Shown: piece after piece, positions 1 through 8,073 of the stretch
How the letters are laid out: every line of letters begins with the position of its first letter
Numbering within the stretch: the stretch's first letter is position 1
From: an uncultured Helicobacteraceae bacterium
GTDB lineage: Bacteria > Campylobacterota > Campylobacteria > Campylobacterales > Helicobacteraceae
Reading direction: 5' to 3'
Length of the DNA stretch: 30,601 nucleotides
NCBI GenBank assembly: GCA_910578285.1
Contig: CAJTQL010000015.1
Coordinates: 1 to 30,601 of the forward strand
Notes under the pieces: model-generated
Seen by the model: only the letters and a program-made list of their open reading frames with translations
Told to the model about the DNA's origin: nothing
Database searches by the model: none
Position numbers and translations under genes: made by a program

Positions 1-80
1 AGCTCGCTTGGTTGTGGACTTGTTGCCCCAAATACAAGCCCAATGCACAAGAACAGTGTAACCAAGAATCCTCTTCTCAT
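1..80 (-). CDS. Partial CDS: N-terminus of a secreted protein
   Basis: An ATG at 80-78 is preceded by AAAGGAG about 7 bases upstream, a strong ribosome binding site. Twenty-six codons follow before the window edge. The peptide begins MRRGFLVTLFLCIGLVFGA, a classic signal peptide: two arginines, a hydrophobic core and a small-residue cleavage site (FGA), followed by a polar Thr-Ser-Pro stretch. There is no lipobox cysteine, so a periplasmic, outer-membrane or secreted protein is more likely than a lipoprotein. The mature part lies outside the window, so the function cannot be read. A TATGCT hexamer at 101-96 may be its -10 box. Confidence 0.6.
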   Translation of the reverse strand, partial: MRRGFLVTLFLCIGLVFGATSPQPSE

Positions 81-154
81 CGTGTTCTCCTTTGTTTTAG
101 CATACCACAAACCAAGCAATTTTTGTTCCGTATTGTGGGGTGGGAGATTCGAAG

Positions 155-243
155 TGTCATTGTGAGCGTAAGCGTTGCAATCCACCGTGTTGGGATTTTT
201 TGCCTGTTGATTGCCACGCTCGTTACACTCGCTCGCAATAACA
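155..243. repeat. TGTCATTGCGAG-type inverted-repeat element
   Basis: The left end reads TGTCATTGTGAGCG (155-168). The right end (230-243) is the reverse complement of TGTTATTGCGAGCG, so the terminal repeats match at 12 of 14 positions. The inside carries GCAATC and its complement GATTGC, as in the copies at 580, 27565 and 29561. No transposase gene is present, so this is a non-autonomous, MITE-like or REP-like sequence. Confidence 0.6.
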
Positions 244-253
244 CATGGAATCT

Positions 254-332
254 TGTCATGTTGAGCGAAGCGAAACATCTCTTTAGATTCTTAACATTTG
301 AGATTCTTCAGCCTAAAGGCTTCAGAATGACA
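254..332. repeat. TGTCATGTTGAG-type inverted-repeat element
   Basis: The element starts TGTCATGTTGAGCGAAGCG and ends TTCAGAATGACA. The ends are inverted (TGTCAT/ATGACA), and CATCTC is mirrored by GAGATTC inside. Related half copies lie at 415-444 and 27529-27558. The inner GCCTAAAGGC is itself a small hairpin. Confidence 0.5.
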
Positions 333-345
333 AATGGGATTCTGT

Positions 346-381
346 GCTTGTTGGATTGCCGCTCTCACACTCGCAATGACA
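346..381. repeat. Partial TGTCATTGCGAG-type element
   Basis: The segment contains GGATTGCC and ends CTCGCAATGACA, the right-hand end of the 155-243 type of element. No matching left end is adjacent, so it looks like a truncated copy. Confidence 0.45.
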
Positions 382-414
382 GATAGCTAGATTCTTTTGT
401 GATTCTAATCATTT

Positions 415-444
415 GAGATGCTTCGGCTTCGCCTCAACATGACA
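415..444. repeat. Half copy of TGTCATGTTGAG-type element
   Basis: It reads GAGATGCTTCGGCTTCGCC and then CTCAACATGACA. It is nearly the same as 27529-27558 and is the reverse complement of the left part of the 254-332 element. Confidence 0.45.
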
Positions 445-459
445 ATATTTGACACCCCA

Positions 460-487
460 CCCCCTGCCCCCAGAGCACAGGGGGGGG
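460..487. repeat. C/G-rich hairpin with G8 tract
   Basis: CCCCCTG (460-466) pairs with CAGGGGG (478-484) across an 11-base loop. The right arm sits in a run of eight G residues (480-487). No T-run follows on either strand, so it is not a standard intrinsic terminator. It lies outside any reading frame I would call. Confidence 0.4.
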
Positions 488-505
488 AATGTTTGCCACA
501 ACATC

Positions 506-572
506 GGAAGTGCGGTTTTAACCGCACATAAACAAGAAACGCGCACAAAAGTGCGACTAAAGTCGCACCTCC
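506..572. repeat. Double-palindrome element, copy A
   Basis: Two 18-bp palindromes, GTGCGGTTTTAACCGCAC (510-527) and GTGCGACTAAAGTCGCAC (551-568), are held apart by 23 bases. They are flanked outside by GGAA at 506 and by CCTCC ending at 572. Copies B (27371-27428) and C (29690-29743) have the same plan: GGAGGT, palindrome, spacer, palindrome, ACCTCC. The design resembles bacterial interspersed mosaic elements built from REP palindromes. No RAYT-type transposase is in the window. Confidence 0.7.
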
Positions 573-579
573 GCTATTG

Positions 580-670
580 TGTCATTGCGAGCGAGTGTAA
601 CGAGCATGGAATCAACCATGCTTGGTAACCCGACACGGTTGATTGCTTCGGCAACGTCATCACAATGACA
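580..670. repeat. TGTCATTGCGAG-type inverted-repeat element
   Basis: It begins TGTCATTGCGAGCGAG (580) and ends CAATGACA (670). The inside has GTTGATTGCTTCGG, the usual right half of this family. It lies 7 bases from copy A of the double-palindrome element and directly downstream of the pyrB stop codon. Confidence 0.6.
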
Positions 671-673
671 ATA

Positions 674-1564
674 TTAGATTCTCTTTTGCGATTCCATAAT
701 AAAAAACCGCAGCACTGCCATGCGAATCGCCACGCCACAAGCCACCTGCTCAAGCACCTTGCAGCGCGGGTCTTTGAGCATTGCGTCATCAATGTCGATA
801 TTGCGATGCACAGGTCCTGGGTGGAGCAAGATGATGTTGCGCTCCCCAAAGAGTTTTTTGGTGATACAAAAATCTGCCGCATAATCTTTGAGGCTGCTGT
901 AAATCTGAAAATCATGCCGCTCGACTTGCGTGCGCAAGCTCATGACTGCATCGACACTATCGATGACTTCGGCAAGATTGTGCGAGACTTGCAGCTTGGT
1001 CTTTGGGATAAAGTGTGGCGGGGCGACTAGAATCACCTCCATACCAAAACGTTGCAACAGGCTGATGTTGCTATTTGCCACGCGCGAATTACGAATATCG
1101 CCCACAATGGCAATTTTCTTGCCCGCGATTTCTCCCAAATTGCGCCGCAAAGTGAGCAAATCAAGCAGGGCTTGCGTAGGGTGAGCATTTGCGCCATCGC
1201 CTCCATTGATGATACAGCAGCTTGTGTGCTTGGAGAGAAGCTTTGGCAAACCCGCATGTCTGTGGCGCACAGCAATGGCGCTGGGTAGCATTGCATTGAG
1301 ATTTGCGGCGGTATCGTAGATTGTCTCACCCTTTTGTGTGGAGCTTTTTGTAACATCAAGCCGCACAACCTGTGCGCCAAGACGTTTTGCGGCAATCTCG
1401 AAGCTGCTAAGCGTACGTGTGGAATTTTCAAAAAAAATCGTAATGACAATGTGATTTTTGAGAATCTCATAATGACTGCCATCGAGATAGCCATCTGCCT
1501 CACTCAAAAGCAATTCAATTTCGGGCTTACTAAGGTCTTTAGTCTCGATGAGATGGCGTATCAT
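674..1564 (-). CDS. pyrB: Aspartate carbamoyltransferase catalytic chain
   Basis: The enzyme joins carbamoyl phosphate to aspartate, the first committed step of pyrimidine synthesis, in the cytoplasm. The 296-residue product has the carbamoyl-phosphate loop STRT at residues 48-51 within FFENSTRT, the KGET loop near 78-81, HPTQALLDLLT from residue 128 and an HPGP segment near 245. The Asn usual after HPGPV is His here (HPGPVHRN). Length is close to the family norm of about 300. The ATG lies 5 bases after the metQ stop codon and has no clear ribosome binding site of its own, so translation probably depends on coupling to metQ. It is the last gene of the long minus-strand run, and repeat elements begin just beyond its stop codon. 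Confidence 0.95.
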   Translation of the reverse strand: MIRHLIETKDLSKPEIELLLSEADGYLDGSHYEILKNHIVITIFFENSTRTLSSFEIAAKRLGAQVVRLDVTKSSTQKGETIYDTAANLNAMLPSAIAVRHRHAGLPKLLSKHTSCCIINGGDGANAHPTQALLDLLTLRRNLGEIAGKKIAIVGDIRNSRVANSNISLLQRFGMEVILVAPPHFIPKTKLQVSHNLAEVIDSVDAVMSLRTQVERHDFQIYSSLKDYAADFCITKKLFGERNIILLHPGPVHRNIDIDDAMLKDPRCKVLEQVACGVAIRMAVLRFFIMESQKRI

Positions 1565-1569
1565 AAGTG

Positions 1570-2343
1570 CTAAAAGCTAGGCAAGATAGCACCTTGATAG
1601 TGCTCTGCAATAAACGCCCGCATGGTTTCACTCTGCAATGCATCAACAAACTTTATGATGTCTGGGTCGTTTTCATTGCCACTTTTGACAACAACGACAT
1701 TCGCATAGGGCGAATCAGTCGATTCGAGCGCAATGGCATCATTGAGCGGATTAAGATTGGCAAGCATAGCAAAATTGGTATTGATAATCGCCGCATCGAC
1801 TTCCGCAAGCACGCGCGGAAGCTGTGGAGCATCAAGCTCTTTAAAATGCAATTTATGCGGATTTTTGGTAATGTCTGCAACACTGATAATCTCACCACTT
1901 TTGAGTGCAATTAGCCCTTCTTTTTCAAGGATTCGCAACGCACGTGCACCATTTGAAGGGTCGTTTGGAATCGCAATAGTCGCGCCATTCTTGAGCTCTT
2001 TGAGGCTCTTGATTTTCTCTGAATACACACCCATTGGCTCGAGATGAATCGCCGCAATTGCAACAAGTTTTGTGCCCTTTTCGCGATTAAAACTCTCGAG
2101 ATAGGGTTTGTGCTGAAAAAAGTTCACATCAATCGAGCCATCATCAAGCGCCATATTTGGAATCACATAGTCATTAAACTCTCGAATCTCAAGCGCAATC
2201 CCCTGCTTTTTGAGCGGAGCAACAATCTGTTCGAGCATGACAGCATGTGGCTCGGGCGTTGCGCCCACAATTACTTTGCCATTTTTGGCATGCAATGGCA
2301 CAAATGCTAGCAACGTGGCAAACAAAATCATGCGAAATGTCAT
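1570..2343 (-). CDS. metQ: MetQ/NlpA-family methionine-binding protein
   Basis: This is a periplasmic substrate-binding component of a D/L-methionine-type ABC importer. The 257 residues begin with a signal peptide (about 1-19, ending PLHA) and continue with the family start VIVGATPEPHAVMLEQI. NFFQHKPYLESFN near 75-87 and NDPSNGARAL near 126-135 are typical of NlpA proteins. Most relatives are lipoproteins. Here there is no cysteine near the cleavage site, so the protein is probably soluble. The start has AAGGAG 6 bases upstream. The permease and ATPase genes (metI, metN) are not next to it. Ligand specificity is inferred from family only. Confidence 0.85.
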   Translation of the reverse strand: MTFRMILFATLLAFVPLHAKNGKVIVGATPEPHAVMLEQIVAPLKKQGIALEIREFNDYVIPNMALDDGSIDVNFFQHKPYLESFNREKGTKLVAIAAIHLEPMGVYSEKIKSLKELKNGATIAIPNDPSNGARALRILEKEGLIALKSGEIISVADITKNPHKLHFKELDAPQLPRVLAEVDAAIINTNFAMLANLNPLNDAIALESTDSPYANVVVVKSGNENDPDIIKFVDALQSETMRAFIAEHYQGAILPSF

Positions 2344-2353
2344 AGCAAACTCC

Positions 2354-3175
2354 TTAATTCACTTGTTTGATGAATGCTTCTTTTTCAAGATAATAGCGCA
2401 CAGTGCTCAAAACCTTTTGCGCATCGGCTTTCGAACCATAGGGTCCAATCAACACACGATAGACGGTTTTGTTGTTCACATTTTCTTCTTGTACACGATA
2501 AGGCAACTTATGGCTTTTGATTTTTTTGGCAAAATTGCTATCTTCTGAAAAACGACTCACTGACGCTGCTTGGATAAAGAAAGAGCCATTTGGGTCGCTC
2601 GCAATATCGACAACCTTGGGTGGAGCAGCGGGCTTGGGCGCTTCATTTGTTGCTGTGGTCTGCTTTGGTGCAGCAGGCGGTGGTGTGGGTGCCGGAGCTG
2701 GTGTTTGTGCAGCAGGAGGCGTGGGCGTTGGAGCAGGCGCGGGAGCTGGGGCTGGATTTTGAGGCTTAAAGAGACTCTGCAAATCATCATTATTGCCTAC
2801 TCCCGGAGGTGGGGCTATGGTTGTAGGCTGCTGGGAACTTGGCTTTGCTGGAATCTCGGGCTTGGGCTGCTCGTTTTTAATGCGTGCAATAATATCTTCA
2901 AACTTGTCCTTGCTAGGTACTGCTGATGCAGAAGGTTGTAGAGAATCGCTCGGCAAACCTGTGTTCTGTATTGGTGCGGGTGCGAGAGGACTCTGGGGCT
3001 GCTTGGGTGTTTCCTCACGTGTAAGCGCATAAATAGCAAACACGACAACAAGCAAGAGAATTACCGCCATCGCAACAATCAAAAAGATTTTTTTAGAGCG
3101 TCCCTTGGTCTCCTTTTCTTCCTCGTCATCATCAATCAAAATATCGCTAAGTTCGTCTTCATCTCTATTGCGCAT
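2354..3175 (-). CDS. SPOR-domain membrane protein
   Basis: The 273-residue protein has a short acidic cytoplasmic N-terminus, one membrane helix (about 30-51), a long Pro/Ala/Gln-rich periplasmic linker with PAPAPAPAPTPTPP, and a C-terminal SPOR domain (about 195-273: FFIQAASVSRFSED ... YRVLIGPYGSKADAQ). SPOR domains bind denuded peptidoglycan and often mark septal proteins, so a cell-envelope or division role is likely. An in-frame ATG at 3220 would overlap the upstream gene. The ATG at 3175, with AAGGAG just before it, is the better start. The stop codon lies 10 bases before metQ. Confidence 0.8.
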   Translation of the reverse strand: MRNRDEDELSDILIDDDEEEKETKGRSKKIFLIVAMAVILLLVVVFAIYALTREETPKQPQSPLAPAPIQNTGLPSDSLQPSASAVPSKDKFEDIIARIKNEQPKPEIPAKPSSQQPTTIAPPPGVGNNDDLQSLFKPQNPAPAPAPAPTPTPPAAQTPAPAPTPPPAAPKQTTATNEAPKPAAPPKVVDIASDPNGSFFIQAASVSRFSEDSNFAKKIKSHKLPYRVQEENVNNKTVYRVLIGPYGSKADAQKVLSTVRYYLEKEAFIKQVN

Positions 3176-3201
3176 TTTAAATCTCCTTAGGTTCTCTGGC
3201 T

Positions 3202-3750
3202 TTACATGTGCTTTGCCCATGAAGCGCCACGTTCTTTGTTATAGACGTCATAGGGAAGTGCAAGAATATTAAATTCGCGCGGAACGTCGGGGTTGGGGAA
3301 CATCTTCCATTCCACAGGCATCTTTTGAGCGAGTTTTGTCGAGAGCATTTTGCCAAGCTGATAACCTTCTTGCAATGCTGTATGCCCCTTATGAACATAA
3401 AGATGTAAATGCCCTCGCGTTTTGGTTGTATAGGCTGTGAAATTGATAAAACCCTCATCGCGCAACAAAAGCTGTGCACGATGCCAAAAACGTTCAGCAT
3501 TATAGCCATTGTAGTCGAATACAATATTTTCAACAATGTCGCGCTCATTGATTAGAGAATGAGCAATCGTAATCTTCCTTGCTTGGTGGTCTTGAATCAG
3601 CCCTTGCGTCAATGGAGCGCTGACTTTCGTAAATTTATCATAGAATATGCGTCCATTGAATCGAATCTTCTCTCCCAAGCCCGTCTGCTTCTGCCAATAA
3701 TGATTTGTAATCATTTTTATCAACGACAAATCCATATTGCTAACAGCCAT
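3202..3750 (-). CDS. DUF1882-type conserved protein
   Basis: A 182-residue protein matching by position and appearance the conserved epsilonproteobacterial gene downstream of glyA (HP0184 in H. pylori, from memory). No signal peptide or membrane segment is visible. The middle, TTKTRGHLHLYVHKGHTALQ (about 108-127), is rich in His, Arg and Lys and looks like a conserved core. The function is unknown. The ATG at 3750 follows a GGGGGCAGG purine stretch; a second in-frame ATG lies five codons in (MDLSLIK). It sits between glyA and the SPOR gene in the minus-strand run. Confidence 0.75.
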   Translation of the reverse strand: MAVSNMDLSLIKMITNHYWQKQTGLGEKIRFNGRIFYDKFTKVSAPLTQGLIQDHQARKITIAHSLINERDIVENIVFDYNGYNAERFWHRAQLLLRDEGFINFTAYTTKTRGHLHLYVHKGHTALQEGYQLGKMLSTKLAQKMPVEWKMFPNPDVPREFNILALPYDVYNKERGASWAKHM

Positions 3751-3772
3751 ACCTGCCCCCTTTTTAATGACA

Positions 3773-5011
3773 TTACCCGAAAATTGCCCTATCGTATATG
3801 GGGAATTTTTTGGACAATTGCATAATCTCTGCCTTTATTTTTTGATAAACCTCATCATTTCCGATATGATCCAAAACATCGGCAATTTTTTCAGCGATAA
3901 ATGTAAATTCAGCCTCACCCATATTGCGCGATGTCAAAGCTGCGCTGCCAATGCGCACTCCGCTTGTAACAAATGGGCTACGTTTTTCGCCCGGAACAGT
4001 ATTTTTGTTCACAGTGATTCCACTTGCCCCAAGCGCTTTATCTGCATCTTTTCCGCTAAAATCTCTATCCAAAAAGGATAGCAATACAAGATGATTATCC
4101 GTACCTCCGCTAACGATATTATACCCTCTTTGTGCTAAAACTTTCGCAAGAATCCGAGCATTCGCCTTGACTTTTTTTGCATATTCCTTCCATTCTGGTT
4201 TGAGATTTTCGGCAAATCCAATGGCTTTAGCAGCGATGACATGCATAAGCGGACCACCTTGAATACCCGGGAAAATGGCTTTGTTAATCTTGGTTGCAAT
4301 GTCTGAATCGTTGGTAAGAATGAGCCCACCGCGCGGACCACGCAAGGTTTTGTGCGTGGTGCTCGTAACAATGTGGCAATGCGGAAAAGGATTGGGATAT
4401 TCGCCTGCAACGACAAGCCCTGCGACATGCGCAATGTCGGCAAGTAGAATCGCACCAACACTATCTGCAATCTCACGAAACCTTGCAAAATCAAGCTCGC
4501 GCGCATAGGCGCTAAAGCCACACACAATCATTTTGGGTTGCACAATTTTAGCGATTTGGGCAACTTTGTCATAATTGATATATCCATCAAGCTCCACACC
4601 ATAGAAAAAGCTTTGATACAATTGCCCGCTACTGCTTACCTTTGCGCCATGCGTGAGATGCCCACCATGGCTTAGGTCCATGCCTAAAATCTTATCATAG
4701 GGCTTCAGCAATGCCGCATACACACCCGCATTTGCCTGCGAACCCGAATGGGGCTGGACATTTGCAAATGCGCAACCAAACAGCCGTTTAGCGCGCTCAA
4801 TGGCGATTTCCTCAATTTGGTCGACAAATTCACAACCTCCATAATAGCGCTTATAGGGGTAGCCCTCGGCATATTTATTCGTCAGCACACTTCCCATTGC
4901 TTTCATGACGCTAGGGAACGTAAAATTTTCGCTGGCTATCATCTCGAGATATGTATTCTGCCGCTCAAGCTCTTTTTGAATGAGGTCAAATATTTCTTTA
5001 TCATCAAACAC
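3773..5011 (-). CDS. glyA: Serine hydroxymethyltransferase
   Basis: The enzyme interconverts serine and glycine using tetrahydrofolate and pyridoxal phosphate, supplying one-carbon units. The 412-residue product has the family signature HIVTSTTHKTLRGPRGG, with the cofactor lysine at residue 221, and the N-terminal MIASENFTFPSVMKAMGS. NKYAEGYPYKRYYGG (about 45-59) is also diagnostic. The start is GTG at 5011, preceded by AAAGGAG. It lies 14 bases after lysS, the same neighbour as in H. pylori. Confidence 0.96.
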   Translation of the reverse strand: MFDDKEIFDLIQKELERQNTYLEMIASENFTFPSVMKAMGSVLTNKYAEGYPYKRYYGGCEFVDQIEEIAIERAKRLFGCAFANVQPHSGSQANAGVYAALLKPYDKILGMDLSHGGHLTHGAKVSSSGQLYQSFFYGVELDGYINYDKVAQIAKIVQPKMIVCGFSAYARELDFARFREIADSVGAILLADIAHVAGLVVAGEYPNPFPHCHIVTSTTHKTLRGPRGGLILTNDSDIATKINKAIFPGIQGGPLMHVIAAKAIGFAENLKPEWKEYAKKVKANARILAKVLAQRGYNIVSGGTDNHLVLLSFLDRDFSGKDADKALGASGITVNKNTVPGEKRSPFVTSGVRIGSAALTSRNMGEAEFTFIAEKIADVLDHIGNDEVYQKIKAEIMQLSKKFPIYDRAIFG

Positions 5012-5025
5012 TCTTTGTTTCTCCT

Positions 5026-6513
5026 TTATTCTTTAGACGGACGCAAAGCTGGAAAGAGAATCACGTCTTTAATCGAATGATTCCCCGTCAAAAGCATTAC
5101 AAGCCTATCCACACCAATACCTTCGCCCGCAACAGGCGGCATTCCATATCCAAGCGCATTGATATAGTCCTCGTCCATGCTTTGGGCTTCTTCATCACCT
5201 GCGGCTTTTGCCCGCATCTGCGCCTCGAATCGTTCGAGCTGGTCAAGCGGGTCATTGAGCTCGCTAAAACCATTTGCAATCTCTTTGCCATCGATAAAGA
5301 GCTCAAATCTATCAGCAAGCGTAGCATCGTTGTCGTTCCTGCGGGCAAGCGGACTGATTGCAATTGGAAAATCTGTTACAAAAGTGGGCGCAATGAGCTT
5401 ATCTTCGACAAACACATCAAATGCTGCACCTTGCAACTTGCCAAGATTTCTATCAGTACATTCTACACCATTTTGAGTAAGATACACATAAAGCGCATTT
5501 GCATCATTCACAATCTCACTCGGAATCCCGCCAATCTCATGCAATGCATCGACATAGCGCACACGTGAAAAATGGGTCAGGTTGATTGCGCCCTTATCGC
5601 CTTGCACAATCTCGCCAATCCCCAAAGTCGCGCGCAAAAATGCAAAGAGTTCTTCGGTCAGTGCGATTAAATCATCATAGGTTTTATACGCCCAATAAAA
5701 TTCTATCATTGTAAATTCTGGATTGTGTGAATAATCCATTCCTTCATTGCGAAAATTGCGATTGATTTCAAACACAGCCTCAAATCCCCCAACAATCAGC
5801 CGTTTGAGATAAAGCTCGGGAGCAATGCGCAAAAATCGGTCGACGCCAAGCGCATTATGGTGTGTGATAAAAGGTTTCGCGTTCGCACCACCGGCAATGG
5901 GGTGCATCATCGGTGTTTCGACTTCTAAAAAATCTTTGTTTTCAAAAAAGCGGCGCAATGCGCTGATGATTTGCGTGCGCTTTTTGAATGTTTCTTTGAC
6001 ATCTGAATTCATAATGCAATCAAGATAACGTTGGCGATAGCGCAGCTCAATATCGACTAGTCCATGGTATTTTTCGGGCAGAGGAATGAGCGCTTTGGTA
6101 AGAATCTTTAGCTGTGTTGCATGCAACGAGAGCTCACCCATTTTGGTAACAAACGGGAATCCGCTCGCGGCGATAATATCGCCCACTTCGATATGTTTTT
6201 TGAACACGGCAAAACTCTCGCCCAAATCATCAGTGCAGAGATAAAGCTGCAAAATACCGCTGTCATCTTGAATTTTGACAAACGCTGCCTTGCCCATAAG
6301 TCGCAAGAATCGAATGCGGCCAACAACAGATTCGCATGCATATTCTTTGCTTTGTTCTTTTTGCAAATGCGCAAATTTTGCTACAAAAGCGGCGTTTGAG
6401 ATTGTGCGCTCACATGCATTATTGTAGGGATTATGCCCCAAATCTCGAAGCTGCTGCGCCTTTTGGATTCGCTGTTTTACATATTGATTATCAAGAAAGC
6501 CTAACATGCGCAT
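5026..6513 (-). CDS. lysS: Lysyl-tRNA synthetase (class II)
   Basis: Charges tRNA-Lys. The protein (495 residues from ATG 6513) has an N-terminal OB-fold anticodon-binding domain (VGRIRFLRLMGKAAFVKIQD) and a class II catalytic core with motif 2 FRNEGMDYSHNPEFTMIEFYWAY and motif 3 GEGIGVDRLVMLL near the C-terminus. Three starts are possible: GTG 6522, which overlaps the cvpA stop codon; ATG 6513; and ATG 6507. ATG 6513 is chosen because it lies just after that stop codon, but ATG 6507 (MLGFLDNQYV) is equally plausible. Close packing against cvpA suggests coupling. Confidence 0.95.
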   Translation of the reverse strand: MRMLGFLDNQYVKQRIQKAQQLRDLGHNPYNNACERTISNAAFVAKFAHLQKEQSKEYACESVVGRIRFLRLMGKAAFVKIQDDSGILQLYLCTDDLGESFAVFKKHIEVGDIIAASGFPFVTKMGELSLHATQLKILTKALIPLPEKYHGLVDIELRYRQRYLDCIMNSDVKETFKKRTQIISALRRFFENKDFLEVETPMMHPIAGGANAKPFITHHNALGVDRFLRIAPELYLKRLIVGGFEAVFEINRNFRNEGMDYSHNPEFTMIEFYWAYKTYDDLIALTEELFAFLRATLGIGEIVQGDKGAINLTHFSRVRYVDALHEIGGIPSEIVNDANALYVYLTQNGVECTDRNLGKLQGAAFDVFVEDKLIAPTFVTDFPIAISPLARRNDNDATLADRFELFIDGKEIANGFSELNDPLDQLERFEAQMRAKAAGDEEAQSMDEDYINALGYGMPPVAGEGIGVDRLVMLLTGNHSIKDVILFPALRPSKE

Positions 6514-6515
6514 GC

Positions 6516-7109
6516 TTACCACGAGAAAAGAGAGCCCGATTCGTTGTTTTCAGTCGGCTCGAGTGTGAGATTTTGCGTGGCTTGATCGATGCCCTGCCCC
6601 GCATCGCGTGTGAGCTGCTGCACAGATTCGATGCGCACAATCGTTGCGCCCGCGCGCAACATCACAGGATAAAGCGCGCTGCCCTCGGCATATTCTTGAA
6701 TGGGTTTGCGGATAAATTCAATATTTGAGAGCGCATAGATGATGATAGAGAGAATCAAAAAGACTTTTGCCATAGCAAACAACACGCCCAAGAATCGATT
6801 GACAGAGCCAAGCGCGCTCGCGCCCACAAGCCGTGAGACAACATCAGAAAGCACAAGCGCTGCAATCCACACCACAGCAAGCACAACCACAAAGCCAACA
6901 ATGAATATGAGCGAGCTGTTCGCAAGGTCATAGATGTTGTTACTAAACCATTGTCCAATTTTCTCGCCCCACAAAGACGCTGCCCAGACACCCCCAATGA
7001 TACCCACAATACCAAAAAATTCTTTGACGAGTCCATTGATGATTCCCTTAATGCCAAGCAAGATAATAAGAATCGCTAATGCAATATCTAGGTAATTGAA
7101 CCCACTCAT
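6516..7109 (-). CDS. cvpA: CvpA-family inner membrane protein
   Basis: A 197-residue protein with four hydrophobic segments (about 5-21, 27-45, 64-88, 101-123) and the CvpA-like start FNYLDIALAILIILLGIKGIINGLVKEFFG. The C-terminal 70 residues are hydrophilic. CvpA proteins are needed for colicin V production in E. coli and have been linked to envelope stress tolerance; the molecular role is unsettled. The start has GGGAG about 9 bases upstream. A 64-base gap separates it from lgt and may hold a promoter (TACAAT at 7149-7144). It lies directly upstream of lysS, as in H. pylori. Confidence 0.85.
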   Translation of the reverse strand: MSGFNYLDIALAILIILLGIKGIINGLVKEFFGIVGIIGGVWAASLWGEKIGQWFSNNIYDLANSSLIFIVGFVVVLAVVWIAALVLSDVVSRLVGASALGSVNRFLGVLFAMAKVFLILSIIIYALSNIEFIRKPIQEYAEGSALYPVMLRAGATIVRIESVQQLTRDAGQGIDQATQNLTLEPTENNESGSLFSW

Positions 7110-7143
7110 GCCAAGTTCTCCCTTTTGAGCAACAATTGCAGAG

Positions 7144-7149
7144 ATTGTA
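7144..7149 (-). promoter_or_regulatory. Possible -10 box upstream of cvpA
   Basis: TACAAT lies about 35 bases upstream of the cvpA start in one of the few gaps in the minus-strand run. The -35 region is not clear, which is common in this group, so the call is weak. Confidence 0.25.
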
Positions 7150-7173
7150 ACGCAAAGAAACTTATATTCTGAT

Positions 7174-8073
7174 TTACAAATCCGACTTTGTCAAACTCGG
7201 TGCGCCACAACATGCCCATTTTTTCCGCCACACAAAAAGCACAAGCGCAATCATTGCCATGAGCAACGAAAGAATCTGCCCCATTGAGAGTGAAAAAGCC
7301 ACAAAACCAATCTGCGAATCAGGCTCGCGATAAAATTCAGCAACAAAACGCATAAGCGCATATGCAAACAAAAACAAAGCCCCGATTTGCCCACAAAATC
7401 GTTCGCGTTCGCGGTAGATTTTGTAGTAGGCATAGACAATCACAAACACGATAATGCCTTCGAGAAAAGCTTCATACAGCTGCGATGGATGGCGCAAGAT
7501 TCCATGCACAGAGATTGCCCACGGCACATCAGTCTCTCTGCCCACAAGCTCTTGATTAAGAAAATTACCGATTCGCCCAAAAACATAGCCCAGCGGCACG
7601 CTCAAGCCCACGAGGTCCATAACGCGCCAAAAATCCACCCCATCTTTTTTGTGCCGATAAGCAAACCATAAAGAAGCGAGCAGCGCACCCACTAAGGCCC
7701 CATGGAAACTCATGCCCCGAATCCCAACAAAAACACCATTGTAATAAGGATTAAACATCTGCCAAGGCTGTGTGAGATAAAAAACAAAAGCACCCGATTC
7801 ATACGGAATCACATAGATGAGAATATAGCCAATGCGTGCGCCTAACAGCACGCCAACCTCAACCCAAAAGAAATAATCGAATAATAATTTTTCATCGAGC
7901 GAAAAAAAGGGCTTTGCCTTATGATTTTTGCGCTCTTCAAGGCGCACAAACACACGAGCAAGATACAATGCACACAACAATGCTGTGATATATGCAAGCG
8001 CATACCAATGGATTTTGAATCCCAAAAATGTGAAAGCAACAGGGTCAAAATGGCTATAAATTTCGTGCCACAT
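7174..8073 (-). CDS. lgt: Prolipoprotein diacylglyceryl transferase
   Basis: Transfers diacylglycerol from phosphatidylglycerol to the lipobox cysteine of prelipoproteins at the inner membrane, the first step of lipoprotein maturation. The 299-residue product has several membrane helices and the Lgt signature GRIGNFLNQELVGRETDVPW, with the essential Arg and Asn. The start WHEIYSHFDPVAFTFLGFKIHWYAL is typical. The ATG overlaps the stop codon of the small upstream gene (TAATG at 8075-8071), so translation is probably coupled. The TPR protein at 20540 is a likely substrate. Confidence 0.95.
   Translation of the reverse strand: MWHEIYSHFDPVAFTFLGFKIHWYALAYITALLCALYLARVFVRLEERKNHKAKPFFSLDEKLLFDYFFWVEVGVLLGARIGYILIYVIPYESGAFVFYLTQPWQMFNPYYNGVFVGIRGMSFHGALVGALLASLWFAYRHKKDGVDFWRVMDLVGLSVPLGYVFGRIGNFLNQELVGRETDVPWAISVHGILRHPSQLYEAFLEGIIVFVIVYAYYKIYRERERFCGQIGALFLFAYALMRFVAEFYREPDSQIGFVAFSLSMGQILSLLMAMIALVLFVWRKKWACCGAPSLTKSDL

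Larger units (their letters stand above)
81..673. other. Repeat-rich non-coding region
   Basis: No open frame here has a convincing start and protein-like composition. The stretch is made of short inverted-repeat elements listed separately (155-243, 254-332, 346-381, 415-444, 506-572, 580-670) plus a C/G-rich hairpin at 460-484. It lies between the 3' end of pyrB and the start of the secreted-protein gene at the left edge. Confidence 0.75.

Noticed and set aside
12..386. 124-codon open frame on the plus strand at the left edge
   Set aside because: It reads through three repeat elements, has no ribosome binding site and overlaps the N-terminus of a better gene on the minus strand.
155..670. 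CRISPR array in the repeat region
   Set aside because: The repeats differ in length and orientation and the spacing is irregular; no cas gene is near.
2517..2762. Gly/Ala-rich frame opposite the SPOR protein
   Set aside because: It is the complement of the Pro/Ala-rich linker and is low in complexity because of that.
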